A stretch of 64,000 bases of DNA from Ifrita kowaldi (Eukaryota > Chordata > Aves > Passeriformes > Cinclosomatidae), in assembly GCA_013398055.1 (NCBI GenBank), contig VZRS01009624.1, forward strand, positions 730,928 through 794,927, read 5' to 3'. Positions 38,059 through 49,600 of this stretch are shown one piece after another (the stretch's first letter is position 1; the number at the start of each line of letters is the position of its first letter). The notes below the pieces were generated by a model, which ran no database searches, was not told the origin of the DNA, and saw only the letters and a list, made by a program, of their open reading frames with translations. Both the position numbers and the translations under genes were made by a program.

Positions 38059-41000
38059 CAAGTGGTCTTCACTGGCCTCCCTCTGCAGTCCCGAGGGACA
38101 TGGGCTCCCCTTGTGGGATGAGCAGGATCGTGCTGGGTTTTGTGAGGCAGCTCTGGGAGGATCCCAAGGGCAGGGAATCAGGGAAGATGGGCCTCCCAGC
38201 CTGAAGCTATTCCCTGTGTGCACCTCCTGTGGCTCCTGTGCCAGGCTGATGGGCTTCTCCTGGGGCCTCCTCCCACACAGGGTTAAAAGCCTTTTCCTTC
38301 CCATTATTGAAGGGACAGGAGTTGGAATTTCCAGCTTTTAGATGCTGTATCCAAGTCATGCTTCCCTAGGAGGTAGGATGTTCCCTGGGTTCCAGTAGAG
38401 TTTCCCTTGGAGATCCACTGCCTGCTGGGGCTGCTCTGGATTCCTCAGCTGGACAAGTGTTGGATCCTGTGCTCCAGTTGATGCTGGAGAGTGGAATTCA
38501 GCCACCAGGACCGAGTGGATTTGAGTGACTCCTGACCTTCCCAGCGGCACCTTGTCCTGAGATCTTGGTGGGCCTTGGGGAGTTTGGTTCCCTGCTCCCT
38601 TCCCGGGCAGGGATAACCCCACTGGACTGCGTCTCTCCATGGAGAGCAGAGTGTTTACTGGCTTGTATCTGTCTCAGCGTTGACACTCCAACAAAAGGTT
38701 AGAAATCATGAATGCATCCCTTTATTTCTGCTCCACAGTGCCTCTCTTTTTTTTCCGTGTAAACCCTTCACTTGCCTCTTGCCCAGCCTTTAGAAACGAT
38801 GATCAAATGCGAACTTTCAGGGTTTATTTATAGCATAGCCTTTATGGAAAGAGAGAAAAGAAATGATTAAAAAGCAATTTTACAAAATATTTTGTTTTAA
38901 GAGAGAATTCATTGTGTTTTAAATCACTGTATTCATTGTACTGTCTAGACTGGCAAACAAAGAAGATAGAGCGTCATTCAAATTAAGATTGTGAAATCCT
39001 TGGTGACTGGAATTATGGATTTGGATGTCAACCCTCAAACAAACTATTTCTGAACGGCAGTATTATCACTTTGCTATATTTAAGGCTTTGTTGGAGACAG
39101 AGCAGTGCACAAGGTTGATCCGATTCAGTAATGCAATTCTAATGTTCCTTTGTTTCCCATTTCATTATAAATTCATATTTTCAATGTTCTGTTCCTCTTT
39201 GTCCCCAGAAAATTGTTGAAAAGACTCTCCTCTGGGAGTAAAGTTTTTTGTTCAAGCTAACAATGACCAAACTGACTTTAAAACACAGAAAAACACACAA
39301 CTAAAATGTGAATTGAGAGAGGGAATTAATTTAGGATATTTTGAGCAACATAGAATGGGTGAGTTGTTGAAAATTGCTGGCTGTGTATTTTTTTGCCATG
39401 TTATTTCACAGAACCATGGTAGTTGCTGTGAGACTTTAATGCTGTGGATTCTCAAAGGTCTGTGTATTTTCAGTAGATTTAAAAACACCGAAGTATTTTA
39501 GCTGATAAACTGAAAAACTGATAAATTTGGGAATCTTCCTCCTTAGCTCAGGGTGGGTGATGAGGGGACCAGCAGAAGAGAAGCAGCAGCCAGGCCCTAA
39601 TTCCTAGTTGAGATCAAGTCCTAAGTGACCAGTTTTCCTTTTGGGACCTCTCCAGCCCATCCTGCTCCCAGTGCTGCAGGAGTGGTGACACCTCTCTGGC
39701 TCCCTGAGCATGGGGACTCTGTGCTGGCACTTCCAGGTTGGGGAGACCTCACAGAGAGAGTGGGAGGCTCTGGGCAGCCTTGGCTTGAGCCCTTGAAGAG
39801 CAGCTCCCGAGTGCCAGGTGTGAGAGCTGGGCCCAGCTGGGCGCACAGGGGGCACTGGGGGATCTGGGGTCTGTTCTTGGACCAGCCCAGGAGACCTGGA
39901 GTTCCCTGAGTAACAGCATAAAAATAAAACCTGTCTGGAGATGGGTTTATCTCAAAGCTGGCTGACTTCCCAAAGAGCAACAAGACACATTCTGCTCTGG
40001 AAGCTGTAAGAGTAAAGCACAACAGGAGTGTGTGGAGCACTCATGTCGGAGGCAGAACATACCCTGGCAATGGTGCTGTCTGTGTCCTGGTCCTGAGGGG
40101 AATGCAGAGTCTGGCCCTCCTTTCATTTTTGTTGCACCTGTGATAAAAAATGGATTTGCCTGTTTAGACACTTTGGATGTTGTGGGTTTATTTTTGTGCA
40201 GTGTCTCCAGGGCAGTTCAAAAGGAGGTGTAAAGCAGGGAGCAGAAAGGAAGGTGACTCTTCCATTAGTGAGAGAATGCTTCAGGGGGCTTTGTTTTCCC
40301 TAAGGCACAATGGAAAAGCAGTAGTCATTGTACCAGACGGAATTGGCTTTTACTTTGAGGGGGTTTTTTTCTGAGTGTTCATTCATTTTTTGGAAAGTCT
40401 GTAAATCCAGCTGTCCGTGTAAGGGAGTTGTAAGAGACTGACTATTGTAAACAGGGACAATGCTTGGGCATTGTCAGTATCACCTGTTAAAGGACAGGGA
40501 AGAAAACGCCCATTTCTCTTACTGGGAAGGGTATCAGCCTTTCCATGGCAGTATTTTAATCTGGCTGGTGTGCAGAGTGTCAGTGCCAGCAGGCTCACAT
40601 GTCCCAGGGAAAAGAACACACTATCTCCCTGGAAGTGTTATTTCAAGGGTGTTTCTTGGGGAATCGAAGTACAATCAACCTCTGCACAAATGAAGGAGAA
40701 TGGGCATATGAGAGCACAGAAATGTTCCCTGCTGGTCTGTCAGCACCCTTAGCAGAGTCAAGTCCTGACTGCACAGCTGGCAATGCTTTTCCCTTTGATA
40801 GAGCCTGCCCTGGGCTGGTGACACTGCACTGACATTGCTCATCCACATTGTAAAGTTCTGTGAGATCCTCAGCTGTCAACTGCTGGATTAGTGGAAAGCA
40901 CAGATTTCACTAGAGCAGGTATTCCAGCCTGTAAAATCATCCAAACCTTTTAAAAATCCAGCTGTAGCAGCTGGCTGGCAGGTTCCAGAGAAGCAGCACA

Positions 41001-41898
41001 GGCTGCCTGTTCTCCAGGGTCATCCTCATTCTTAGGCACTGCATTAAAAAAGGTTCAGGGTCCTGCTTAGAAACTCTGAACCCTGATTTAGTCACATGCT
41101 AATTCTTGAGTCCTGACCTTTAATGTTTTTAACATTCTCCCATCTAAAAGCTGTTGCTTTGATTCTCCTTGTGAAATCACTGAGTGTCTGCTGCCACCAC
41201 TGTATCCTGAGAGGTCGGCCCTCTCTTAACTTCAGTGGTTCTCATTCCAGTGGGATTGCTTGGGAAAATCCACGGAAAATCAGAATCTCACAGAGATCAG
41301 GGAAAGAACCAAACTACTTGTCCTTCTCTCCTCCACACATGACTGTCCCAGAGACTCCTTCTTCAGGGGATTCTGTGAGCTCTGACTTTATTTTTGCCAA
41401 AAGCAGAGCAGGATCAGAGTTTGCCTCTTACACCTTTGTGCTGGAATGTGAGGGCAGCTGTGAGCTCCAGAACAGACCTTCCCAGGTTACGTTTAGCTTG
41501 TGGAGCACCCTCGAGCCCTCCCTTGCTGCAGGGAACCGATACTTTCAGAATCTGATTACGGGACCTGAACTACAGTTATCATTTTATTTGAGAACCCTCC
41601 CCTCCGGGGACGCAGTGTTTAACATTTCCTTTGGTTAGAGTAAATAATAAAAGATAAGTCTGTTCCGCCTGGGACTCCCAGTGAGAGAGAGGAACAGATT
41701 TTGGTTACTGAGGGTCTGCAGCGCTTTGTTCTCTTGACTACTTTATAATGGGATTGAACATATTTGCTGCCATCTGGCCTGTTCAGCCGAAACAAAATAC
41801 ATCACTAATGTTCCGATTGGTTTTGAAACATCTTGTTCTTGTCAAAAAGTATTTTAAATCGAAACAGGCTTCCCCAGTTGGTGTTTGTCTTTTCCTAG

Positions 41899-41960
41899 GA
41901 GGCCATGGCGAAAATGGGGAAAATTGGGAGAGTCGTGCAGCCCAACCACGAGCATAAAAG
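41899..41960 (+). CDS. FGGY: FGGY coding exon (penultimate)
   Basis: The 62-bp exon enters in phase 0 after the 25.4-kb intron and leaves two bases (AG) of a split arginine codon. It encodes EAMAKMGKIGRVVQPNHEHK. Joined to the previous exon this gives GDFASIQEAMAKMGKIGRVV, the expected continuation in FGGY. The acceptor is TTTTCCTAG and the donor AAAAG|GTAACG. The second half (PNHEHKR) is the least conserved part compared with mammals. Confidence 0.94.
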
Positions 41961-42084
41961 GTAACGCTGGTCTTGGTGCGTACCACTGGGAGAGTTCAAG
42001 GGAAATGAAGTTGGGGTCTAGAGACGAGGTTGGGGTGGGCCTCTTTCCAGCCCTCCTCCAGTGCAGTAGTGTTTAGCATACAGA

Positions 42085-42290
42085 TACTCTTAAGAGCCAT
42101 AGTATGTTATATTTTTAGGAATTGTTCATACTGTGTTTCTAAGGATCATTTTTATTAATTTTTAAGGCTTAATTATCTATATTATATTTTAAGTATTATC
42201 AGTACTATATTTCAAAGTATTATTTCTATTCATTCTTAAGGATTATATAGTGTTACATTATATTTTGAGGGTAATCGATGTGACATCTCT
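42085..42290. repeat. Degenerate AT-rich tandem array, ~23-29-bp unit
   Basis: About seven diverged units each start with AAGG/AAAG/AAGT followed by ATTAT and end in TATATTTT or TTCTT. Examples start near 42141, 42164, 42191, 42214 and 42238. Adjacent pairs suggest a higher period of about 50 bp. The array stops abruptly where GC-rich sequence begins at about 42290. Confidence 0.6.
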
Positions 42291-42370
42291 GAGGGCTCCG
42301 GATTCCATGGCGGCGGCGCGCGGGCTCCCCCTGGCGGCTCCCGGGGTTGGGCTGAGGGGACGCGGCGGGG

Positions 42371-42637
42371 CCCGGTGTCCGGTCCTGGGGGTGTCCGGTC
42401 CTGGGGNNNNNNNNNNNNNNNNNNNNNNNNNNNNNNNNNNNNNNNNNNNNNNNNNNNNNNNNNNNNNNNNNNNNNNNNNNNNNNNNNNNNNNNNNNNNNN
42501 NNNNNNNNNNNNNNNNNNNNNNNNNNNNNNNNNNNNNNNNNNNNNNNGGTCGTGGGGCTCGGTGGCCCGCCCGGGGGCTCGCTGTCCCGTCCTGGGGCCC
42601 GGTGTCCCGTCCTGGGGCTCGCTGTCCGGTCCTCGGC
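42371..42637. repeat. GC-rich minisatellite, 20-bp unit, interrupted by gap
   Basis: Units in 20-bp register include CCCGGTGTCCGGTCCTGGGG (42371-42390), CTCGCTGTCCCGTCCTGGGG (42578-42597), CCCGGTGTCCCGTCCTGGGG (42598-42617) and a diverged copy at 42618-42637. A shortened 16-bp copy lies at 42391-42406. Two variants (CTCGCTG and CCCGGTG heads) alternate. The Ns at 42407-42547 probably hide more copies. The long open frames across this block on both strands are artefacts of GC-rich repeat plus undetermined bases. Confidence 0.9.
42407..42547. other. Assembly gap (141 N)
   Basis: These are 141 undetermined bases inside the GC-rich minisatellite in the last FGGY intron. The gap size may be an estimate. 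Confidence 1.
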
Positions 42638-42659
42638 CCCGCAGCACAGGACACACGCT

Positions 42660-43100
42660 GAGGGGCTGGGGCGTGTCCAGGGGAAGGGGCTGGAGCCCCA
42701 GGAGCGGCTGAGGGAGCTGGGAAAGGGGCTCAGCCTGGAGCAAAGGAGGCTCAGGGGGGACCTTGTGGCTCTGCACAACTCCCTGACAGGAGGGGGCAGC
42801 CGGGGGGGATCGGGCTCTGCTCCCAGGGAACAGGGACAGGAGGAGAGGGAACGGCCTCAGGCTGGGCCAGGGGAGGTTCAGGTTGGATATTGGGAAAATT
42901 TCTTCATGGAAAGGGTTGCCCAGGCCTGGCAGAGCTGCCCAGGGCAGTGTTGGAGTCCCCATCCCTGGAGGGATTTCAAAGCTGTGTGGATGTAGCACTT
43001 GGGGACACGGGGCAGTGGCAGCCTTGGCAGTGCTGGGGAAACAGTGGGACTCAGTGATTTTGGAGGACTTTTCCCACCTGAAGGAGTTCTGTGAAGCCCC
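42660..43100 (+). mobile_element. CR1 LINE 3' region, ~440 bp
   Basis: Sense-oriented CR1 order is seen: GCGGCTGAGGGAGCTGGGAA, CAGCCTGGAGCAAAGGAGGC, then CTGCACAACTCCCTGACAGG. These are followed by GCCAGGGGAGGTTCAGGTTG, GAAAATTTCTTCATGGAAAG, GGAGTCCCCATCCCTGGAGG and the 3' terminus CAGTGATTTTGGAGGACTTT followed by GAGTTCTGTGAA. This is the longest CR1 copy in the window. It is 5'-truncated with no reverse transcriptase domain and lies in the last FGGY intron, about 280 bp before the terminal exon. Confidence 0.93.
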
Positions 43101-43378
43101 AGTGGCTCCTCATTCTCACAGCAGAGAGGTCTGAGGGAAGCTGTCTGAGAACCCAAGCTGGCTGTAGGGAAATGAGAGGTGGAATTGCAACTGGAAAGCA
43201 CTCGTTTGGGTGGGAGCTGCTCCGGCAGTGCACAGGGAGGGCTCTGATCCTGGCAGCAGCCGTACTTAGGAAAGAGTCAAACTGTCTTTAACGCTAAGAG
43301 AAGCAAGTAAACATATGCATTGCAGGGGATTTAAATCTTCAAATCTCAGGCTTCGTTGACATTAACTTTCTTACACAG

Positions 43379-43460
43379 ATTTTATGACAAGAAATACGAA
43401 GTGTTTTTGAAGCTCGTGGAACACCAGAGAGAGTATCGCTCCATCATGAACAGCTTGTGA
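43379..43460 (+). CDS. FGGY: FGGY terminal coding exon with stop
   Basis: The 82-bp coding part completes the split Arg codon (AG+A), then encodes FYDKKYEVFLKLVEHQREYR followed by SIMNSL and TGA at 43458-43460. The acceptor is TTCTTACACAG. The C-terminal helix YDKKY.VFLKLVEHQ.EY..IMN is a distinctive end of vertebrate FGGY proteins. The last residues (NSL) differ from mammals, which is common at the extreme C terminus. Confidence 0.96.
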
Positions 43461-43625
43461 TCCAGAGGCATGGGATCTGAGAACAGCAGGGATAACAAAT
43501 TTCCAGGCGTGTGTGATGCGGGTAATTTCTCCTTACTGTACCATCCATGTTAAAAATATACTTTTATCATTTAAAGTCTACATTTTAATTTTTAATGAGA
43601 AATAAAATGCAGTCACTTTACTGTG
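43461..43625 (+). other. FGGY: FGGY 3' UTR
   Basis: This is a short untranslated tail from the TGA to just past the polyadenylation signal. The 3' end is estimated at 15-20 bases after the hexamer; longer alternative tails cannot be excluded. Confidence 0.7.
43601..43606 (+). terminator. Polyadenylation signal AATAAA
   Basis: A canonical AATAAA lies about 140 bp after the FGGY stop codon, in AT-rich sequence. It is the first canonical hexamer after the stop and the natural end signal for the FGGY transcript. Confidence 0.8.
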
Positions 43626-46600
43626 AAGTGCTGGATATTTTCTGTCAATAATCTCTGCATGAAGGGACAAGGAATATTCATTTATTCCAGTCTGAGAACA
43701 CAAGACAACCCATTGCAGGTACCTCAGTGGCAGTATTTGGACTGGCAGGAACAGCACAAGGAATAACATGATTCACTCAGATGGACTTGAATTCACAGAG
43801 TCAGTGTTCACATAGATGGACTTTACACACTTAGCTTGAGAGAAATTCCTTCTTTAGTACTGGCATAGGCTGCAATTCCCAGTTAAATGCAAACAGGAGT
43901 CACACAATAACAAAATTAGACTGGGGTTATTTGGAAAATAATCGTTTCTGGCTTTTTTTTTTATGTTAGTAGTCCGCCCTGAAAAACATCTGGTAATTTT
44001 TTTAAAGAAACAATGCACTTCCTGCCTTGTAGTTCATGGAAAAGCAATTGTTGCCATTTCCAAAGTACCCATTGTTAGGAGAAACAGCTTTGCAAGTTCA
44101 GGGACATAATTAAAAACAATGAAAGTTGATGGGAATAAAATGAAGAAACATCATAACAAAAAGAGTGGAACAAGAAAGAAAACGACTCTGACATAGTGGG
44201 GTGTCAGAGCTCCCAACTCAGAGGCACGATAAAATCTGTCAGCTGAAAAGACAGAGTGGGAAAAAGCAATTGGACACCACTGGGGTATAACCAATAAGTA
44301 TTCATAAATTTTAATATATCTATTTTAATATGCAATTAGCATGTAAAAATGAAGTCCACAGACTCCAAATGGATAGCAAAGGTACAGGTTATACAGGGAC
44401 ACATGTGCAAAGTTGGCTGGCACTGTACCAGCACTTTTACCTCTTTGCAGCTCAACACAAACAACTTCAGCAAACTTTCCATAAACTTCCTGCTATTTAT
44501 ATCATTATCCTCAAACTGGCCTTGATTTCTCTGGCTGAACTGGTACCAAGACTTAGCACGAGGGGTGTAGGGAGTCTGGAAAGGGAGCAAACAATCACAC
44601 TGACTTGGTGTAAAATGGAGATGCACAGAGTTCAAGGCCTCTCTATACCTTTCATGGGCTTGCACGACACAGTTACAGAGATTTGTTCACATATCCTGCA
44701 TGGCCTTTTAATGCCTTTCTCCCCTTGTGACACTTGTACTTTATAGTTGCATTTTTGTCCCAAGCCAGCATTACTGCCAGTTTCATATTATCCATTTTAA
44801 AGCCAGAGCTGTAAGAACTCTGTATCCCAGGGGCTGAGTAATCAGCTGTGATAACACAAACACTGCTGCAGGATTTTGCAGTGAGACTATCTGACCATCC
44901 TGGTGTTATACAAGACTTAGCAAATTGTTCAGTTTGCCAAGTTCTCAAATTAAAATTTAATTCAAATTAAGCCAAGAAGTAAAATGTCAAAGCTCAAGAG
45001 TTCTAACACTCTTCAGCTGCAGCTCGGTGGGCACTGTAATGTTGAAGTCTGATTGTGGCTTGAGGCATTCTTGTAAAACTGCCCTCTGGGGGCTCCACAT
45101 CGAGCACCTTGGCCATGCCAAGCACTGCTGAGTCCTTCAGCCCGTGGCAGCAGCACAGGGACAAACCCATCACACTGCCCTAATGCAAGAGAAGCCTCAG
45201 TCATGGCTTGAGGAAGTTTGGCCAAGGGCCCCAGCTGGGGTCAGTCAGGCCCCTGAGCTGCAGACCTTGCCATCCTCACCCCTTCAGGTGCAATCTACTG
45301 ACAGATTTGCATCATGCAAATTAAAAAGAAGGGAAGCAACCACCGTGTCATCAGCTGCTCCAAGAGTCCTGCAGAGAGGCCCAGTTCACTTGCATGGAGA
45401 AGACAAAAATATGACGGTTTCAAAGAAACAAAGAGCAACTCTTGGGAAAAAAATCCATGAGACCCATCCAGGTGAAGAGTCCTCACCAGGCAAGAGGCAG
45501 GAATGACAGCCTGTCATACAGGTAAGCTGCAAACTGAATGTTCACACGAGATGGGTTCTTTTGTATTCTGATGCATTTCAGTTCCGTGTGTCTCTTAAGC
45601 ACTTTTAAGTCAAAATCGCTTGAATGCAGCACCTTTCTGTGCTGTCCAAATGCCCCTATGCTGTTCAATCATGGTACAGTATCCAGAGGAACCCTTCTAA
45701 AAGGGATCCCTGCTGCCCCAACGTTGGAAAAGAAAGTATTCTGCTTAACATGGAATCCTTCTGGGAACTGGGCCTCAGTGGCTGCACTGGTGTGTGCATG
45801 GCTTCAGAATCTGGCATCAAGTGTAGGCTGTGAATGCTTTGAAATGGGGCCTTGAGCCTCACCCTGATGTGGGCAAGAACTGAGTGATTATTCCTCTTCA
45901 TTGATGCTGTGGTGTTGGGTTAAAACTTTATTTTACCCTCCGCAGGGCTTAGTTTGGTCTGTGGATTGGAAGAGACTCCCCAGTTCTTTAAGCTCCCTCC
46001 CAGGGTGTGACAGGAGAGGAAGGATGTGCTTTGGTGTTATTCTACACCCTGTCAGGGAGAGGCCCTGCCTGTGTCTTCAGCCTCATCTTTACATCAGTGC
46101 CACTGCCTGGCACTCTCTGTGCCAGCTGGAATTCCAGCCTTGAGAAAGGGCAGAGCCAGTGTGAACTGTTTGGATTTGGCAATACCTGGGGAAAAATCCA
46201 GCTGCTTTCTACGCTGGAATCTGATTTGAAATTTTAGAGGCAAGTTAAAATCCTGCAGTTCAAATCTGAGTGATATTTGAAAGGTCCAGCCTGACCCTCT
46301 CTAGGTCTGCTTTTCATCCCATGCCGTGTTCTCTCCCTGCCAGGGCAACTGCAGGACTTATCCAGGTAAGAATTCCAGAAGCACCTTCACTAGAAGGTTC
46401 TGGATGCAGCAGTGGATGGTAACACTTCCACCACAGTACTGCCAGGAACTGTATCAGAAGGTAATCACATAATGGTGCAGACTGGTTTTCCTTGTTGAGT
46501 CTCTTTCAATCAGTTTGTTCTGTGCTGCTCCCTCAGTAAAAGCAGATTTATAAACACTTAGGGGTCGAGGTTGTTTCCTTGGCTTATTGTGTTGCTTCTC

Positions 46601-49600
46601 ACAGGGGGTGTGAAAAGCAACACAGTTCCACAATAAAGAACATTTTCCTTTTTTCCCCTGTATCCAGCCTCCCAGTACAACAAACAACCTCTGGCTGGGG
46701 CCTGGTGAGATTAGGAACTTCCATACTGCCTTTTGTGGAATGTTATCCCAGAGATGCAATAAACTACACAAAAGCAAAATGCTGGAGGCCTGTTTGATAT
46801 TTCACAGTTGTTTGATCTGACATGTGTCAAATGATAAATGCAAATGGCTGCAGGATCATTCAAGCCCAAGTGGGTTTTGAAATGCTGTGGGAAAATTAGA
46901 GGATAAATAAAGCTGATCCCAAGAGCTCAAGCTCGTTGTTTGGCATGTGTCAGAATGCAGACAGAGGTAAATATTACCTTTGTCTGCAGGGAGGGCAGGT
47001 TAGTGCTGCTAACCAGGGACTGTGCCTCCAGGAAGGGGTCAGGCAGCAACCTACCGAATTAAAAAATTAAGATATGCTAAACATATTGGAGGTTATTTAA
47101 TGTTTACGAGGAAGTTAGCAGGATTAATAAACCCTCTTTCTACAATAGACTGTGAAAATGAATGTGACTCTTTATTTTTAATACATGGTTTTCCTCTGCA
47201 AACTGACTGTGCAAAAATGGAGCCTTTGCTCTTCTATACTGGTATGTGCAGAGATTCACAGATCAGCTGAGGGAGGGTTTCCTTTCCACAGTTTCTTTCC
47301 CTGTGAATCTTACTCTGGAAGCTCCCTGGGTCATGGTGGAAGCCCTCAGGAATATGAGTGCCTGTGGACAGAAGCGTTGCAGCTGCATCAAGGTGGACTT
47401 GTCCAGAGTGACTTTCAGGGCCAGTTATCCCAGATAAACCAGCATGCACAGCCAAGGAGCAGCTTGTACCTCTGGAAAAGCCAATTGCCACATCCTTTTT
47501 TACCCAGACAGCTGCTGATTTCCAAGTACAACATAGAGAGGTCTCAGGAGCGAAAGGGGGCAGAGTGTGAGGACAGTAAGATTAGTCTGCACATGCAGTG
47601 ACAGCAGTCAGTTTGGGATGTTCAAATAACAGAAAATTGAATGTCAGGGCTGGCACCACCAGCAAACCCAGCAAAGCACAAACAGCATCTCAGCAGAAGC
47701 AGCACAGCTTGACTGGCAGCTCCGGGGCGCAGTGAGCAGTGTGACAGGTCAGGGAAATAAAACCTCTCAGCATTTCAACTGATGCAACTTGACAGGGACC
47801 CCAGTGATAACAGCAGCACAACATTGTGCTGCCATTTTGATGGGATTGTTCTGTTGAGCTGAACAATGATCTTTGTTCTTAAAAACAGCCAGTGAGTGTG
47901 TTTGTGTGAGCTGTGTTGTAAGGAGGAGTCTCCAGGAGCCCTCAGTGCAGGGGTTCTGCACCCAGCATCACATCTGCTGTCACTGAGGAAGGGAATTTGA
48001 GAGAAACCATGTTTGAAATCCACAATAAAAATGTTCCTGATGCCATCAGTTACATTGTGTGTACAAGGACTGGGGATGTTAAATTTGGCCCAAAGGTATT
48101 TTTATGAACCTCACTCTGACTGGTGATTTTACTCATTTTCATTCGAGTGCAGGGTTTATCTTTGTGCCTCTTGTGTTTTGTTCGCATACACAGAGCAGTT
48201 GGCTGAGCCCACAGCTGTATTTATTCCTAAATCCCCATCCAATCTGTATAAACCCAGTCTGGCACCCAGCTTCCAGCTTCTCCTTGAGCTTTTGCATTTG
48301 ACACCCATCACATCTGACCGGCCTTGACTCACTGGGGTGGTGGATCCATGTCTGGGGATCCCCACAGCTGCACTGCCGTGCCTGTGCTCGGTCTCAGCAA
48401 GGCCAACCAGGCACTGATGGATCCCAGAGTCCTTCAAGGCCCTTCACAAGAGAATCCCATGGAAATTAAGATTTGCTGCACGCAGAATCCTTTGTTGGGT
48501 AGAGCAGGAAAGGAAGGACTCCTCTGAAGTTGACCCATTTGTGCTTCAGTGCATTTTTCATAAAATAGCCAAAATCCTGTTTTAATCTATCCCACTCCAC
48601 AACCTTATGAGGGACTCTGTAGGTTTCTCTAAAATACCTCTGTGGTTATTGTTAATTAGAAAAAAATAATATTGCTGAAGGATCGCTTTTCAGTTGAACT
48701 TCCTGAACATATGGTTCAAACTGAAGCTGAAAAGGAAAACTTCAGGACAAACTGTATGAATTACTACTAATAATAAAATCAGACATTTTTTATAAGTCCA
48801 CATTAATCTTCTTTAAAAGCTTTGGGTTAACCACATTTTTTAAATAAAACTTTTACCGGAGCGGAATTTATTAAGAGAGCTCAGTGTTGCCTTAGCTCTG
48901 TTCCACAGGGCATCAAGAGAAGTTTTATTACTGATTTCAGTCACAACAGACTTAGATCTACACAGAATGGTTTTGATAAGCCCAATGTAAAAGTTTTATT
49001 GGTTTAAGACATGAAAAACAGACATGTTACAGAGACCACTTCTACTCTATAAACAGCCATAACATGGATAATGCATCGCACTGGAGTCAGTGCTCCGGAG
49101 TGTAAATAATGGTGTGGAGGGAAGGAAAGCCTGGCCAAGTATGTACAGCTAAGAAAAACAACCTAGACCCAGCTTGTATATGGTACTTCTCCTCTGCAGA
49201 TCTCAAAATTAAATACAAATAAAGTCTGTATCATTAGGTCATACTCACAGATGGGAAAGGGAAAATTAACCAGGCCAGGGAAAGAGGAAAGTTGATGCTC
49301 TTTGTTGTTATGTCTATCTTTGTACTTGAAACTGTAACTACTGGGGCGTTATTTGAAACAGGTTTTGAGGCCATGTGGTTACTGTTTGTCCTGGATGAGT
49401 TCTGTTCAAAGCCTCTTTTTCCTGTATGTTATAAAACAGTGTTAGAAAAACATGAAACAACCTGAAGTATTACATGGTGTCTCTCCTGAGGTGTCCCTGG
49501 CTGTTGGGGATCCACGGATTTCTTGTGCTCCCAGAGGATGGGGATAGTGGCAGTGGTGATGAGGGGCTGTGCTCTGTTATCTTTAAACTAAAGATAAAAA

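Larger units (their letters stand above)
16480..41898 (+). other. FGGY long intron, 25.4 kb
   Basis: The intron runs from donor GTATGC to acceptor TTTTCCTAG. It is about five times longer than the next longest visible intron. It holds a pentanucleotide microsatellite (27168-27282), a MIR-like SINE (29271-29450), a tRNA-Ile SINE (31707-31830), CR1 fragments (33237-33302, 34594-34765, 37990-38058) and a 16-base A run (34307-34322). The remainder shows no coding exon I can assign. The longest open frame (41123-41638) has no recognisable features. Confidence 0.75.
41961..43378 (+). other. FGGY last intron, 1.4 kb, repeat-rich with assembly gap
   Basis: The intron runs from donor GTAACG to acceptor TTCTTACACAG. 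In order it holds a degenerate AT-rich tandem array (42085-42290), a GC-rich block with a 20-bp minisatellite and 141 Ns (42290-42640), and a sense-oriented CR1 copy (42660-43100). Ordinary sequence follows to the acceptor. The true length is unknown because of the gap. Confidence 0.85.
1..43625 (+). other. FGGY: FGGY gene, 3' half (partial at left edge)
   Basis: Eight plus-strand exons here join in frame into 250 codons plus a stop. They give the C-terminal ~45% of FGGY (about 550 residues in mammals), a member of the FGGY family of sugar kinases. The family transfers phosphate from ATP to a sugar hydroxyl; vertebrate FGGY is reported to phosphorylate D-ribulose in the cytosol. The joined protein shows the family landmarks in order: VWGPYFSAMVPG, WPDFHGNRSP, the GGxxxNxxxxQxxAD nucleotide-side motif, and a PVV..EVESVLVGAA..G.C.SGDF segment near the end. 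All exon borders use AG/GT. The N-terminal FGGY_N half and the promoter lie upstream of position 1. Identification rests on recognising the conserved vertebrate protein, not on a database search. Confidence 0.95.

Noticed and set aside
41123..41638. 171-codon open frame just before the penultimate FGGY exon
   Set aside because: No recognisable domain or family resemblance, no splice or promoter context, and it lies inside an intron. This length is possible by chance in 64 kb of six-frame sequence.
42236..42998. Long open frames on both strands with proline/arginine-rich sequence
   Set aside because: They cross 141 Ns, a 20-bp minisatellite and a CR1 copy, so openness comes from undetermined bases and repeat composition.
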